Positions 45,821-56,200 of a DNA stretch of 64,000 nucleotides are shown piece after piece; position 1 is the first letter of the stretch; every line of letters starts with the position of its first letter. A program made the position numbers and the translations under genes. The stretch comes from Pedobacter suwonensis (GTDB lineage Bacteria > Bacteroidota > Bacteroidia > Sphingobacteriales > Sphingobacteriaceae), in the NCBI RefSeq assembly GCF_900111825.1, contig NZ_FOJM01000011.1:62001-126000 (forward strand), written 5' to 3'. The notes beneath the pieces are model-generated. The model was not told the DNA's origin, did no database searches, and saw only the letters and a program-made list of their open reading frames with translations.

Positions 45821-47863
45821 ATGCTAACCATAACCAATACTTCCAGTTTCATAACCCTGGCGCCAATCCCCATCTTCGTTATTGATCCCGATTCACTGCA
45901 ACTAGCATATGCAAATGCTCAATTTTTAGCGTTAGTAAATGGAAGTCTGGAAGAAATCCTGAAGATGAATCTTCATGACATTTTGGGCCAAAACCTGCCT
46001 CCAGACATTTCTGATTTCTTCTTGCAGTTAAAAAACAACTTTACAATACCCGTACAGATTCCTGACCTGGTAAGTAGCGTATCCCCATTTTCTAGCTATC
46101 TTTATTTTGCAAGCAAACTAGAACAGGCTGCTGATCATCAACCAAAAATTGTGGTTTGGCTGATCGCGAAACCAACGCTAGCCACAGAACAGCATCAGCC
46201 TGTAAATGACCACGAGCTATCGGCAAACCTGAAAGCTGTAAATGAAATACTGCCTGGTACGAACAAGGGCGTTAACCGCCGAAATATAGAATACATGCAA
46301 ACAACAGGCGAAAGCCTGCAATTGGAAACCGAACATGTGCTGCTTGCGAAGGATGATGTTCAAACAAGTGAAGCGGATGGCGTAACTTCAACGGAAACCT
46401 GGACAAAATTGGAAGCAAGCCGAGAATGGTTTAAAAATATGGTTCGTTCCTCTCCTGTTCCGATGTTGATTACCAAAGGAGAAAACATGGTTTTTGACGT
46501 AATTAACGGCCCAATGCTTAATCTGATTGGTAAGGACTCATCGGTTTTAGGAAAACCCTGGTTCGAAGCTATCCCCGAATTGGTTGGACAACAGGTAGTA
46601 GATGAACTATTTTATGCTTACCGCACGGGACTCAACCATCATGTGCCCGGTGTTGGCATATCACTGATCAAAAATGGCAAGCCGACATTAGGCTATTACG
46701 ATCTGACCTATACCCCCTTGAAAGTAAACGGAAAGGTAATCGGGCTGATGCAAACCGCCACGGACATTACCGAGCATGTAATTTCAAAGGAAAAACTTCA
46801 AAAGGCCTATGAACAGATCAGGTTATCTAAAGAAGCTGCTCAACTGGGCACTTTCGATATGGACATGGCTACGGGCCACATGCAATGGGACGATCGCTGC
46901 AGGCTATTATTCGGGATCAGCCATTCGAATGAGGTTGATTTTGAGCGGGATTTTTTACAGAACCTTCATCAAGATGATTTAGAAAGGATTAACGCCGTTT
47001 TAGCTTATGTTTTTGATAAACAAGCCAGCAACGGCATTTACGACGTAGAATATCGCACTATTGGATTTGAAGACAAACGCCTGAGGTGGATCAGGGCCAA
47101 AGGGCAGGTTTATTTTGATGCCAGCGATAAACCAATGCGATTTATAGGTTCGGTGCTGGATATTACTGAGCAAAAGGAGGATGAACAGCGTAAGAATGAT
47201 TTTATCGGTATGGCGAGCCACGAGCTCAAAACACCACTCACCTCGATAAATGGCTACCTGCAACTGTTGCAATACCTCTCGCGCCAGCAAACTGAAGACA
47301 GAATGCTCGCTACAATTGACAAATCGCTAAACCAGGTGAAGCGGATGACCAGAATGATTGATGGATTTTTAAATGTTTCACGTCTGGAATCAGGAAAAAT
47401 AGCCATTGATAAACAACAATTTGAAATTACAGATTTATTAAAAGAGGTTTGTGAAGAAACCTTAACACTAACCACGGGTTACGAAGTAAAGCTGCACCTT
47501 GCCGATGAGGTAATGGTTTATGCAGACCGCAATAAATTAAACCAGGTGCTTCAAAACCTGATCGGTAATGCCATTAAATATTCTGATCTGGGTAGCAAGG
47601 TTAATATACAATATTCCGTTGATCATGATCAAATTATAATAAGTGTCGTTGATCAAGGCATCGGCATTAAAGCTGAGCATCAACAAAAACTTTTCGACCG
47701 GTATTACAGGGTTGAAAGTGACAGTACGATCGCCGGCTTTGGGATAGGCTTATACCTGTGCGCAGAAATCGTAACCCGTCATCAGGGAAAAATTTGGGTA
47801 GAGAGTGAATTTGGGAAAGGTAGTACTTTTTCTTTCAGTATTCCGCTGAGCAATGCCAGCTAA
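45821..47863 (+). CDS. Soluble PAS-PAS-PAS sensor histidine kinase
   Basis: A 680-residue cytosolic kinase. The ATG at 45821 was chosen because a promoter covers the alternative upstream TTG. An N-terminal PAS-like region (about 5-115), a linker, a second PAS (about 200-320; WFKNMVRSSPVPMLITKG) and a third PAS with PAC (about 335-455; AAQLGTFDMDMATGHMQWDD) precede the kinase core. H467 lies in FIGMASHELKTPLTSINGYL; the N box is QNLIGNAIKYSDLG and the G2 region GIGLYLCAEIVTRHQG. There is no membrane helix and no adjacent regulator. The kinase core is close to those of the LOV kinase and the dual-kinase hybrid, suggesting recent duplication within one sensory block. Confidence 0.93.
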   Translation: MLTITNTSSFITLAPIPIFVIDPDSLQLAYANAQFLALVNGSLEEILKMNLHDILGQNLPPDISDFFLQLKNNFTIPVQIPDLVSSVSPFSSYLYFASKLEQAADHQPKIVVWLIAKPTLATEQHQPVNDHELSANLKAVNEILPGTNKGVNRRNIEYMQTTGESLQLETEHVLLAKDDVQTSEADGVTSTETWTKLEASREWFKNMVRSSPVPMLITKGENMVFDVINGPMLNLIGKDSSVLGKPWFEAIPELVGQQVVDELFYAYRTGLNHHVPGVGISLIKNGKPTLGYYDLTYTPLKVNGKVIGLMQTATDITEHVISKEKLQKAYEQIRLSKEAAQLGTFDMDMATGHMQWDDRCRLLFGISHSNEVDFERDFLQNLHQDDLERINAVLAYVFDKQASNGIYDVEYRTIGFEDKRLRWIRAKGQVYFDASDKPMRFIGSVLDITEQKEDEQRKNDFIGMASHELKTPLTSINGYLQLLQYLSRQQTEDRMLATIDKSLNQVKRMTRMIDGFLNVSRLESGKIAIDKQQFEITDLLKEVCEETLTLTTGYEVKLHLADEVMVYADRNKLNQVLQNLIGNAIKYSDLGSKVNIQYSVDHDQIIISVVDQGIGIKAEHQQKLFDRYYRVESDSTIAGFGIGLYLCAEIVTRHQGKIWVESEFGKGSTFSFSIPLSNAS

Positions 47864-47913
47864 ATAAAACTTCAAATATTACCGCCAACTCAACTTGCTT
47901 CATTTTATTTTAT

Positions 47914-47964
47914 GAGATATCGATATCTCGCCGCCTGTACGGGCTGGTCTGTCCGCACAGGCGG
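47914..47964. repeat. Palindrome plus GC-rich hairpin between convergent genes
   Basis: GAGATATCGATATCTC (47914-47929) is a perfect 16 bp palindrome. Next to it CCGCCTGT (47931-47938) pairs with ACAGGCGG (47957-47964). The second is much more GC-rich than its surroundings. No T-run follows, so a role as terminator for the kinase gene or the GH9 gene is only possible. Confidence 0.65.
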
Positions 47965-47997
47965 GGACTCCGGGCATGGGTTTACTTCTATTGACCC

Positions 47998-49776
47998 TTA
48001 TTTTTTCCCCTTTTCAATACACTCCATTGCATTTGCTACATATACCAATGGTGCATTCCAGTTGATGGCAATTTCATTACTCGCATAAGAATTGACATCA
48101 TCGAGGTATGACAATTCTGGTTCGGAATCGTATTTTAATCCATCCTGTTTTTCCCGGTTAGGCCCACCAACCAGTAAGCCTGGAATGGGTTCAGCAATAC
48201 CATCTGCAAACGACAGGCGATGATGTGGGTGCATAGGTGATTTGTAACCTATGCCGGTTACAAAAGAATAGCCGGTTGCATTTTTACCTAAAACGTAATC
48301 GAGATTACTGACCGCAGCATCGAGATAAGCCTCATTTTTGGAAAATAAATAAGCGTTGATGAGTAATATACTTTGATTCATTGCTGAAGAATTACTTCCC
48401 CATGCGAAATCGTCAAGCGAAGCGCCAATCACCGTATGGTAGGCACCTGTTTTGAAGGCATTTAAGTAACGATCAGCAAGTGTCAATATTTTCTTCTTCA
48501 GAATGCTGGTTATACTTTTATAACTTTCAGGCAGCTGCCGCTCACATCTAATTAATGTATAATACCCCAATATGCCTACATTGCTCCAACTTGGCAAGCT
48601 CACCGGAGTATTCAAACGCGCAAAAAAGGCATTATAATAGGCCTGCTCTCCGGTTGAGGCCAGCAGTTCTGCAGAGGCCCAGATCCATTCATCTTCAAAG
48701 TTCTTATCGCCGTAGGCACCTGTGTTTACTTTAAGGTCTGATGTTTTGTTAAGCAGATCTTGATCGTAAACAACGTTAGGGTTATTTAGTGCCCAGCGCC
48801 AGGCATTTCTGGATGCCGAAAGGCAACTATCTGCCAATCCGGGATATTGCTCAGGAAAATGTTTAAAAATGCGATAAGCCTGTGCGGCCACTGCGGCTAA
48901 GTTTAATGTTGCGGCAGTACCCTTTGCCACCACATAACGTTTTGATAAGGCCTGATCTGGCATCACCATACCGTCGAAATTCAGATTAGTACATTTGTGA
49001 TAGACCCCGCCATCGCCAGGATCCTGCATTTTAAGCATCCATCGTAAATTGTAAACAGCCTCTGTTAAGACGTCTGGAACTTTGTTTTTGGTATGTGGAA
49101 TATGCACCTCCTGCCCCACGAAATATTCAGGAAAATCTTCATAAGCAGAAAGTAAGGTTGAGGTAGAAATACCACTATTTACCACATATTTATTATAATC
49201 TCCGGCATCATACCATCCTCCGGAAACATTAATCTTACTATCAGCCTTACGGTTTTTAGAAGCGGCCGATGGATGAATATAAACTGAAGTGTCGGGATGC
49301 CCGGCAGCACGATACCATTTCCCTGCATAGGTTACGTCCAGCGCAGTTGAAGCACGCTGATAATAGAATGCCTTTAATGCAGCCACTGCTAAATCATGGT
49401 TCACGTGATCTGTAATTTTAAAAACCGGAGATTCAGGAACGCCATCCACGTAGATAATGTAATCGCCTGATTGATCAAAAGCACTAAAATCGGCTAGTTT
49501 TGTTTTAATGTTCGAATATTGGGTAGTTTTTAGTTCCGATAATACACCGGTGTACACCACTTTCCGGTCTGGCATGGATAACAACTCAAACTTACTTTCT
49601 GAAACGGGATTAAGTATAACCGCACTTTTTTCAAGCTTTGGATAATAACCAGACTGGTTCAGCACAATTTTAGGAGTTGCCACTTGCTGCGCAAAAACTG
49701 CAGTTGTAAACAGTAACAAACCGATTAAAAACAACTTACACATCACACCATTCATCATACTACAAATATTTTTCAA
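47998..49776 (-). CDS. GH9 endoglucanase, secreted
   Basis: A 592-residue protein with a signal peptide (CKLFLIGLLLFTTAVFAQ, about 13-30), an N-terminal Ig-like CelD_N domain (about 33-118; TPKIVLNQSGYYPKLEKSAV) and an (alpha/alpha)6 GH9 domain (about 125-585). Catalytic residues fit an inverting GH9: D190 and D193 in GGWYDAGDYNKYVV and E568 in SNEIAIN. The GYSFVTGIGYKSPMHPHHR block near the end is also typical. It cleaves beta-1,4-glucan chains such as cellulose, mixed-linkage glucan or xyloglucan. It is the terminal gene of the minus-strand PUL; its first 17 bases overlap the end of the CBM gene. Confidence 0.95.
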   Translation of the reverse strand: MKNICSMMNGVMCKLFLIGLLLFTTAVFAQQVATPKIVLNQSGYYPKLEKSAVILNPVSESKFELLSMPDRKVVYTGVLSELKTTQYSNIKTKLADFSAFDQSGDYIIYVDGVPESPVFKITDHVNHDLAVAALKAFYYQRASTALDVTYAGKWYRAAGHPDTSVYIHPSAASKNRKADSKINVSGGWYDAGDYNKYVVNSGISTSTLLSAYEDFPEYFVGQEVHIPHTKNKVPDVLTEAVYNLRWMLKMQDPGDGGVYHKCTNLNFDGMVMPDQALSKRYVVAKGTAATLNLAAVAAQAYRIFKHFPEQYPGLADSCLSASRNAWRWALNNPNVVYDQDLLNKTSDLKVNTGAYGDKNFEDEWIWASAELLASTGEQAYYNAFFARLNTPVSLPSWSNVGILGYYTLIRCERQLPESYKSITSILKKKILTLADRYLNAFKTGAYHTVIGASLDDFAWGSNSSAMNQSILLINAYLFSKNEAYLDAAVSNLDYVLGKNATGYSFVTGIGYKSPMHPHHRLSFADGIAEPIPGLLVGGPNREKQDGLKYDSEPELSYLDDVNSYASNEIAINWNAPLVYVANAMECIEKGKK

Positions 49777-50308
49777 ACTCCGATTGGGTAATTGCTTTTA
49801 AACTTACTTCATCAACGAACATCGTACCCGTAACATAGCCTAAGGCAAATAACAATTTTATTTTAGTAATGCCTGGTGTAACAATATATGCTTTTTCATA
49901 TAACTTCCAGTCTTCATCTCCGGTAACTGAGGCAATGTTGATTCCATCTCCTATTTTAGTTTCCTGTTTATCAAGCGTTTCGAAAAGAAATAAGGCACCA
50001 TTCCAGGCATTTTTTCCGGTACTCACACCATCTACTTTAATCTTCGCGCTCATGAGTATATACTGGGTATTTTTAGGCAGCGATACAATCTGGTGCATAC
50101 CGGTCCATTTAGAAGAATCTGAAGAAAATAAGGCAGCACTCATTTTGCCGGCGCTATACATATAAGGAGTCACTTTTGCCGAATAATCAACCCAGCCCTC
50201 TAATTCATTTTCAAAACCACCGTTAAGCACCAGGTTTTTTTGTGCAGAAACAGTGGCACTGGTTGCCAGCATGATGATGATGGCAATGATGTATTGTATT
50301 AATTTCAT
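49760..50308 (-). CDS. Small secreted carbohydrate-binding-module protein
   Basis: A 182-residue protein with a signal peptide (YIIAIIIMLATSATVSAQ, about 6-23) and one beta-sandwich CBM of the CBM4/9 type: NLVLNGGFENELEGWVDYSA near the start of the mature protein and LLFALGYVTGTMFVDEVSLK near the end. Trp and Tyr residues could form the sugar-binding face. It has no catalytic domain. Its end overlaps the GH9 start by 17 bp in another frame, so the two are translationally coupled. Both have their own signal peptides, which speaks against a broken fusion gene. Confidence 0.82.
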   Translation of the reverse strand: MKLIQYIIAIIIMLATSATVSAQKNLVLNGGFENELEGWVDYSAKVTPYMYSAGKMSAALFSSDSSKWTGMHQIVSLPKNTQYILMSAKIKVDGVSTGKNAWNGALFLFETLDKQETKIGDGINIASVTGDEDWKLYEKAYIVTPGITKIKLLFALGYVTGTMFVDEVSLKAITQSEFEKYL

Positions 50309-50369
50309 GATAAATTATTTTAAAATTATAAATCTGGAAGGGTTGTGTCCGCTACCATTGATAGATTTA

Positions 50370-50465
50370 GAATAAAAGGATCGTCATCTCGACTGAAGCG
50401 CAGCGAAATGGAGAGATCTTCCGTGACAGATTTCTCGGCTGCGTTGCACTACGCTCGAAATGACG
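50370..50465. repeat. Dispersed intergenic repeat (copy of the 26868-26905 family)
   Basis: CGTCATCTCGACTGAAGCGC followed by AGCGAAATGGAGAGATCTT (about 50381-50419) is the reverse complement family member of the block at 26868-26905. A further GCTGCGTTGCACTACGCTCG and AAATGACGATAAC follow, which can fold back on it. It occupies the gap between the CBM gene and the IPT/TIG lipoprotein gene inside the PUL. Confidence 0.7.
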
Positions 50466-50507
50466 ATAACTCGAGGAAGCTACCTCACTAAGCTAATATC
50501 CCTTCAA

Positions 50508-51620
50508 TTAGTAAACCCCAATATCATCCAGGTAGATGGTTTCTGGCGCATTGCCGCTCAACTCCTGAAAGCCGATCCAGTTTAAACTGGTAGGTTTGCC
50601 CGGTTGGCTGGCGCTTTGGAAACGATCTATTGGAACCACATAATTTGTCCACTTGCCCGCATGCAGCACCACACTTACATTACGGTTGTCAAAATCACCC
50701 AATGCAACTTTTACTACTTTCCCTTCAGTACCTGTTGTCCCATAAATAGAAAACTTAACATAGGTTTTATCAGTTAAATCAACAGGTGTGTTACTGCCAA
50801 CCGCATATCCGGCATAACTTCCTGTATAGGTTAATTTAATAGAATGGTTACCTCTTTTTACCATTTCAGTACTATTCACATCTGCATTCGCACCTCCGAA
50901 ATTGAAGTCGTAGCCCGCTGTGATCTGATCGTCATAAAATAAATGAGTAAATCCGAATGGCAACAATATCGGCACCACAACGCCATCGTAAGATACATAC
51001 GGACCAGTACCTGTACCGCCAGGGGTAGTCACACTTACTGCACCTAGCGCACCTGTAGGGACAGTTACCTTCAATTCCGTGCTCGTTGATGAAACGACCC
51101 TGGCATCAGTTGTACCAAACTTAACGCCTGACACCTGATCAAAACGTAAGCCGGTAATGGTAATGACATCGCCAGCATTACCTGCAAACTGGCTCAAATC
51201 ACTAATTACCGGAGCTGGTTGTTTAATACTAAAGTTAAAGGAAGTACTGCCGTATGGGTTAGTCAGTATTAATTTCCCTGTTTGATTGATCCATGTGGCG
51301 GTTGCCGGGATCATCACGATAATGCTATTATCACTAAAAAGCGCTGTATTAAGATAAGCTGATGCTCCATTGAATTCTACTTTATTAGTCGATTTCAGAT
51401 TTACCCCCTCTATAACATAAGTAACACCGACATCGCCCGAAGTAACTGTTGAATCCATTGGTGTAAGTTGAGTATCGCCCGGCCTTACCAGGGTACGCAC
51501 GCGGGTAATGCTTGGTGCACCCTGTCCTTCTTTTTCCTTTTTGCAGGAGGTGGCAAAAATCAGCATGCAAAAGATGCCAACAAGATAAAAGGCTATAATA
51601 TTTTTATGTAACGTTTTCAT
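50508..51620 (-). CDS. PUL surface glycan-binding lipoprotein with IPT/TIG domains
   Basis: A 370-residue lipoprotein: signal FYLVGIFCMLIFATSC with lipidated C26, then CKKEKEG, a Lys/Glu-rich stretch of the kind that sends lipoproteins to the cell surface. Two IPT/TIG beta-sandwiches follow (about 35-130; and about 135-215, ITITGLRFDQVSGVKFGTTD), and a C-terminal domain (about 220-370) resembles a carbohydrate-binding jelly roll (GYDFNFGGANADVN, TIYLDDIGVY). This is the usual position, directly after susD, for a surface glycan-binding protein. It would help capture the glucan substrate on the outer membrane. Confidence 0.88.
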   Translation of the reverse strand: MKTLHKNIIAFYLVGIFCMLIFATSCKKEKEGQGAPSITRVRTLVRPGDTQLTPMDSTVTSGDVGVTYVIEGVNLKSTNKVEFNGASAYLNTALFSDNSIIVMIPATATWINQTGKLILTNPYGSTSFNFSIKQPAPVISDLSQFAGNAGDVITITGLRFDQVSGVKFGTTDARVVSSTSTELKVTVPTGALGAVSVTTPGGTGTGPYVSYDGVVVPILLPFGFTHLFYDDQITAGYDFNFGGANADVNSTEMVKRGNHSIKLTYTGSYAGYAVGSNTPVDLTDKTYVKFSIYGTTGTEGKVVKVALGDFDNRNVSVVLHAGKWTNYVVPIDRFQSASQPGKPTSLNWIGFQELSGNAPETIYLDDIGVY

Positions 51621-51626
51621 ATAAGC

Positions 51627-53204
51627 TTATTTAAAATTGTAAGGCACCGGAGCCAATAGTAATTTTGGATTTAGAATGGTTTCTGTTGTAGGATAAGGCA
51701 AACGGAAATTGGCATCAGTTGGCGTATACTTTTGTCCCCAGATAACAACAGGCGTGGTGTTACTGTAAATTCCCCTTTCCTGATTGGAAATAATTGCTAT
51801 TGCTTTAGGGTGTGAGGTTACATTAAAACCATCTAACCGGCCCAGATCAAACCAGTAATCAGCCTCAAAAACGAATTCCATACGACGCTCCTGATAAATA
51901 TCCTGTATAGTGATTGATGTTTTAGGAATGAGGCCGGCCCTTTTTCTGATTTTGTTGAAAGGTACAAGTGCCGCATCGTCAGATGTACGTTCAGCACCGG
52001 CAAGTACTGCCTCTGCCTCAATCAACAATACATCTGCATAACGCATTAAATAAGTATTATTACCTGTAGAAAATGCTGCGCCTTTACCACCATTATCTGC
52101 AGGCGTACCCACCACATATTTTTTAATAAATGCCGGCATGCCCTGAGCAACCGCTCCGACAGGTAAAGTGTAACCACCTTTGGCCTGGTTAATTTCAGGG
52201 TAAACATCTCCCTGCATCATCACCGTTGGCTTTCTTCTTAAATCGCCGGGCTCGAAAGCAGTAAGCAAATCGATAGAAGGCGTAACACTTCCATAACCGT
52301 CTCCGGTACCCGTAATTTCAGAGTTAAAGGCAAGGAAGGATTGTAGCGCATTACCATGACCATAGGAAGATCCGCCCAACCATTGTATCGCGGCGATACT
52401 CTCTTCGTTATTATTATTGGCAGTTTTGAACAAATCAGCATAGGTTTTGCCCGAAATATCTATTCCATACAATTTAAACTCGCCACTATTGATTACCTGC
52501 TCTGCTTTTAAACGGGCATTCGAATAGTCGCGCATGTATAAATAAACTTTAGCCAATAATGCAGATGCTGATCCGCTGGATACTTTACCCTGGGAAACAG
52601 AACCCGTCCTGATCATTTTATCGCAATTATCTTCCGCAAATTTGAGGTCGTTGATCATGAACTTGTAAACATCAGTTACCGGATTGGTATTAATCTGGTA
52701 ATTGTTCACATAATCAAGGCTATTTTCAATAATCGGCACATTTCCCCATGTTCTTACCAGATAAAAATAAGCCATAGCACGCATAAATCTCGCTTCGCCA
52801 ATGGCATTATTAACCACAGATGCTGGCACGCTGGCTGGCACTTTTGCTTTCAGATTATTAATCAACGCATTAGATTGGGCAACTACGCTGTATAGCGAAT
52901 TCCAGGCTGATGCCAACTGGGTATTATCGCCTGTTACCGAAAAATTACCGAAGTTGATCACATCCGGAGAATAGGTGTGTGCATTACCGCTTAGCAATTC
53001 TGAAATACACCAGGAAGCTTTGGCATTCCAGTCGAACCATGGTGAGTTGTACAGCGCAATGGTACTGGCCTGCACCTGTTCGGTGTTTTGGTAAAAATTA
53101 TCAGCGCTGAGTGAATCCTGTGGAGGAATATTAAAAAAGTCTTTTTTACAGCCTGCGCTAACAATGGCGATAAAAATAAAGCTGTATATTATATATGATT
53201 TCAT
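51627..53204 (-). CDS. SusD/RagB-family nutrient-binding lipoprotein
   Basis: A 525-residue SusD-like protein. The start at 53204 gives a clean lipoprotein signal MKSYIIYSFIFIAIVSAGC with lipidated C19; an ATG 36 bp upstream only adds a poor leader. Family signs include FFNIPPQDSLSADNFYQNTE, GEARFMRAMAYFYLVRTWGN (the TPR core), ALLAKVYLYMRD and the C-terminal RRMEFVFEADYWFDLGRLDG. It sits at the outer face of the outer membrane as the lid over the SusC channel. The next gene upstream is susC, 22 bp away, as in most PULs. Confidence 0.96.
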   Translation of the reverse strand: MKSYIIYSFIFIAIVSAGCKKDFFNIPPQDSLSADNFYQNTEQVQASTIALYNSPWFDWNAKASWCISELLSGNAHTYSPDVINFGNFSVTGDNTQLASAWNSLYSVVAQSNALINNLKAKVPASVPASVVNNAIGEARFMRAMAYFYLVRTWGNVPIIENSLDYVNNYQINTNPVTDVYKFMINDLKFAEDNCDKMIRTGSVSQGKVSSGSASALLAKVYLYMRDYSNARLKAEQVINSGEFKLYGIDISGKTYADLFKTANNNNEESIAAIQWLGGSSYGHGNALQSFLAFNSEITGTGDGYGSVTPSIDLLTAFEPGDLRRKPTVMMQGDVYPEINQAKGGYTLPVGAVAQGMPAFIKKYVVGTPADNGGKGAAFSTGNNTYLMRYADVLLIEAEAVLAGAERTSDDAALVPFNKIRKRAGLIPKTSITIQDIYQERRMEFVFEADYWFDLGRLDGFNVTSHPKAIAIISNQERGIYSNTTPVVIWGQKYTPTDANFRLPYPTTETILNPKLLLAPVPYNFK

Positions 53205-53226
53205 TTTGTTCAATAATTGTAGGTCA

Positions 53227-56200
53227 CTAAAATTGTGCATTTACCCCAAAAGTGATGGTCCTGGCAATTGGATATCTTCCAAGGTCTATATTGTTTAAAA
53301 TGGCACTTTGGTTCATTGCGCCGATTTCCGGATCATAGCCCTTATATTTTGTAAAGGTGTAAAGGTTTTGTACGCTGGAGTACACCTTTAAATTAGAAAA
53401 TTTAAATTTCCTGATCCACGAGGCAGGTACCCTGTAACCCAAACTCACATTCTGTATGCGTAAGAAAGATCCACTTTCTACATATCGGTCTGAGACAAAA
53501 AGATTGGGATTATCAATACCAATTTTAGGCGCCGGAATATTGGAATCGGGATTTTGTGGTGACCAGAAATTACTATTTGCTGCATATTGATTCTGATATA
53601 CAGCCGCCAGGTTCCCCATGGTGTTGTTTAACAGGTTCATAATTTTGGAACCGTAAGAACCGTTCAGGAACAAGGTAAAATCAAAAGCTTTATAACTAAA
53701 GGTGTTGGTAATGCCATAGGTGAATTTAGGATTTGGATTTCCGATCTCGGTACGGTCTTTCTCGTTGATAACGCCGTCGCCATTTACATCTTCGTATTGC
53801 ACATCGCCCAACCAGGTGCTGTTGCTATTATTGGCAATGCCTCTACCAAACTGAACCGGAGCAGATTGAAGTTGCGCCTGTGTTTTAAATATTCCCTTTA
53901 CTTTATAGCCATAAAATTCACCTACCGACCGACCTACCACGGTACGGGTAACCGGCGTTTGCAGGTAAGCATTGGTTACTGTCCCAAAAAGTTCGGTCAG
54001 GCCGTTACCAAGCTCTTTAACCTCATTATTATAATGTGATAGCACTACACTGGTATTCCATTTGAAATCGCCCTTTTCAAAGTTGCGCGAGTTAATATTC
54101 AAATCAAAACCTACGTTGTCAATCTTTCCAAGATTTACATACGGAGGGTTAATACCACCCAGATAATCAGGTCCACCCACCAAATATGCCGGAAGCGTAA
54201 GCTGGAATAAGAAGTCCTTTGATGTTTTTTTGTAAACATCTATACTGGAGCTAATCCTACCGTTTAAAAAGCTCATATCAACACCACCGTTGTATTGGAT
54301 AGAGGTTTGCCATTTTAGTGATTTATTATCGATCCGGCCGGCAAGAAAACCAGTTCCCAAACCTGTTTGTGAAGACCTTAACAAAGAGCTGTAAAGATAA
54401 TTTGGAACATCCTGGTTGCCTACCTCTCCATAACCCAGGCGGAGCTTAAGTCCGTTCACCACTTTATTGATCCCTTTCATAAATGGCTCTTCAGACAATT
54501 TCCATGATGCCGCAAATGAGGGAAAATAACCTGATTGTGAGCCTTCGGCAAACTTAGAGGTCTTATCTCTCCTGATTGTAGAAGTAAGGCTATATTTGGA
54601 ATTGTAGGTATAAATGGCACGTGCATAGATTGATTCCTGGCGTTGTGTACCAATATATTCATCATTGGTAGCCGTGATGGCCTGCCCTAAATTCAAAGAT
54701 TGTACATCATTACTATAAAATCCCTGACGTGTACCTTCGATTCCCCTCCAGTTTGACTGCTGAACCTCGTAACCCAAAATGGCACTTAAGTTATGTTTAT
54801 CTCCAAAAGTCTGGTTATAGTTAAGATATTCTTTCCAGATCAAAAATGTACTTTGCTGGAATCTCTCTTTTAATGAAGCTGTAGGATTGGTAAAACGGCC
54901 CCACGAATAACTCGGTGTAAATACATTATTATCCGAGAAATTAAAATCACCCCCGAGTTCTGATCTTAGCGACAATGATTTGATAAACTTGATTTCGTTA
55001 TAAATGTTGGTGTTAATGTTGGTCCTGTTCAGCTTATTCTTAATTTGCTGGGCCTGTGCAACGGGGTTTAATGCCGCTGCGGCAGCCAATGGATCAGACA
55101 CCGGTGGCCCCGTATATGAACCATCAAGGTTTGTTACGGCTAAATCAGGCGCCTGCAATAAAGCGTTGTAAATAATCCCGTTATTATCACTGGTAACCAC
55201 ATTTTCTGCAGAGCGGCTTCCGGTCAAGGTAATGCCCAGCTTAAACCATTCTTTCACCTGGGCATCGGCATTTACCCGAAGGCTATAGCGGCGAAAATCG
55301 GAACCGATAACCGTACCATCCTGTCCAAGATATCCGCCAGAAATATAGTAAGTTAATCCCTCTTTGCCACCAGAAACAGCTACCTGGTGACTTTCTTGTG
55401 GCGCAGTTCTAAATATTTCCTTTTGCCAGTTGGTGCCCTCTCCCAATACAGAAGGATCTGCAAATTCAACCCTTCTGCCGGTACCATAAATATCACCCAG
55501 CGAGTTTTGAAGTACTGCGTATTGGCGAAGATTCATCACATCCATATATTTTGCAACACGCTGGAAACCATAATAACCATCATAATTGATAGCAGAATTA
55601 CCGCTCCTCCCCCTTTTGGTGGTGATGATAATTACACCGTTTGAAGCACGGTTACCGTATATTGCAGTTGCAGATGCATCTTTTAGTACATCGATCGACT
55701 CAATATCATTTGGATTGATTAACGATAAAGGACTTACTGTGGTTTGCGAATTGGCATTGGAAGATGAAGCCTGTAAAGGAGATCTTCCACTGGTACTCTG
55801 GTTGCCTGCATCGCCTGAAATGGGTACACCATCGATTACATATAAAGGCTCGTTGCTACCGCTTAAAGAAGTTACGCCCCTTACACGTACCGATGTATTG
55901 CTGCCTGGCGCACCAGAGTTTTGCGAAATCGTTAATCCGGAAGCCCTGCCCTGCAGCATCTGGTCAATACTGGCCTGGGGTACATTGGCAATATCGGCCG
56001 CTTTTACCGACGAGATAGATCCATTAAGATCTGTACGCTTTTGTGTACCGTAACCAATCACCACCACATCAGAAAGTGAGGTGGTCTGTGCTTTCAGTAC
56101 CACGTTGAGGATGCTCTTATTGCCAGGATTAATTTCCTGAGGCTCCATGCCTACAAAAGTAAATACGAGAGTAGTTGATCCCGCAGGAAGTGAAATCTTA

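Noticed and set aside
49760..49776. Frameshifted CBM-GH9 fusion
   Set aside because: Both proteins carry complete signal peptides and natural ends, so two separate genes with overlap are more likely than a broken fusion.
55586..56053. 155-codon frame antisense to susC
   Set aside because: Shadow frame; the opposite strand encodes the conserved SusC plug.
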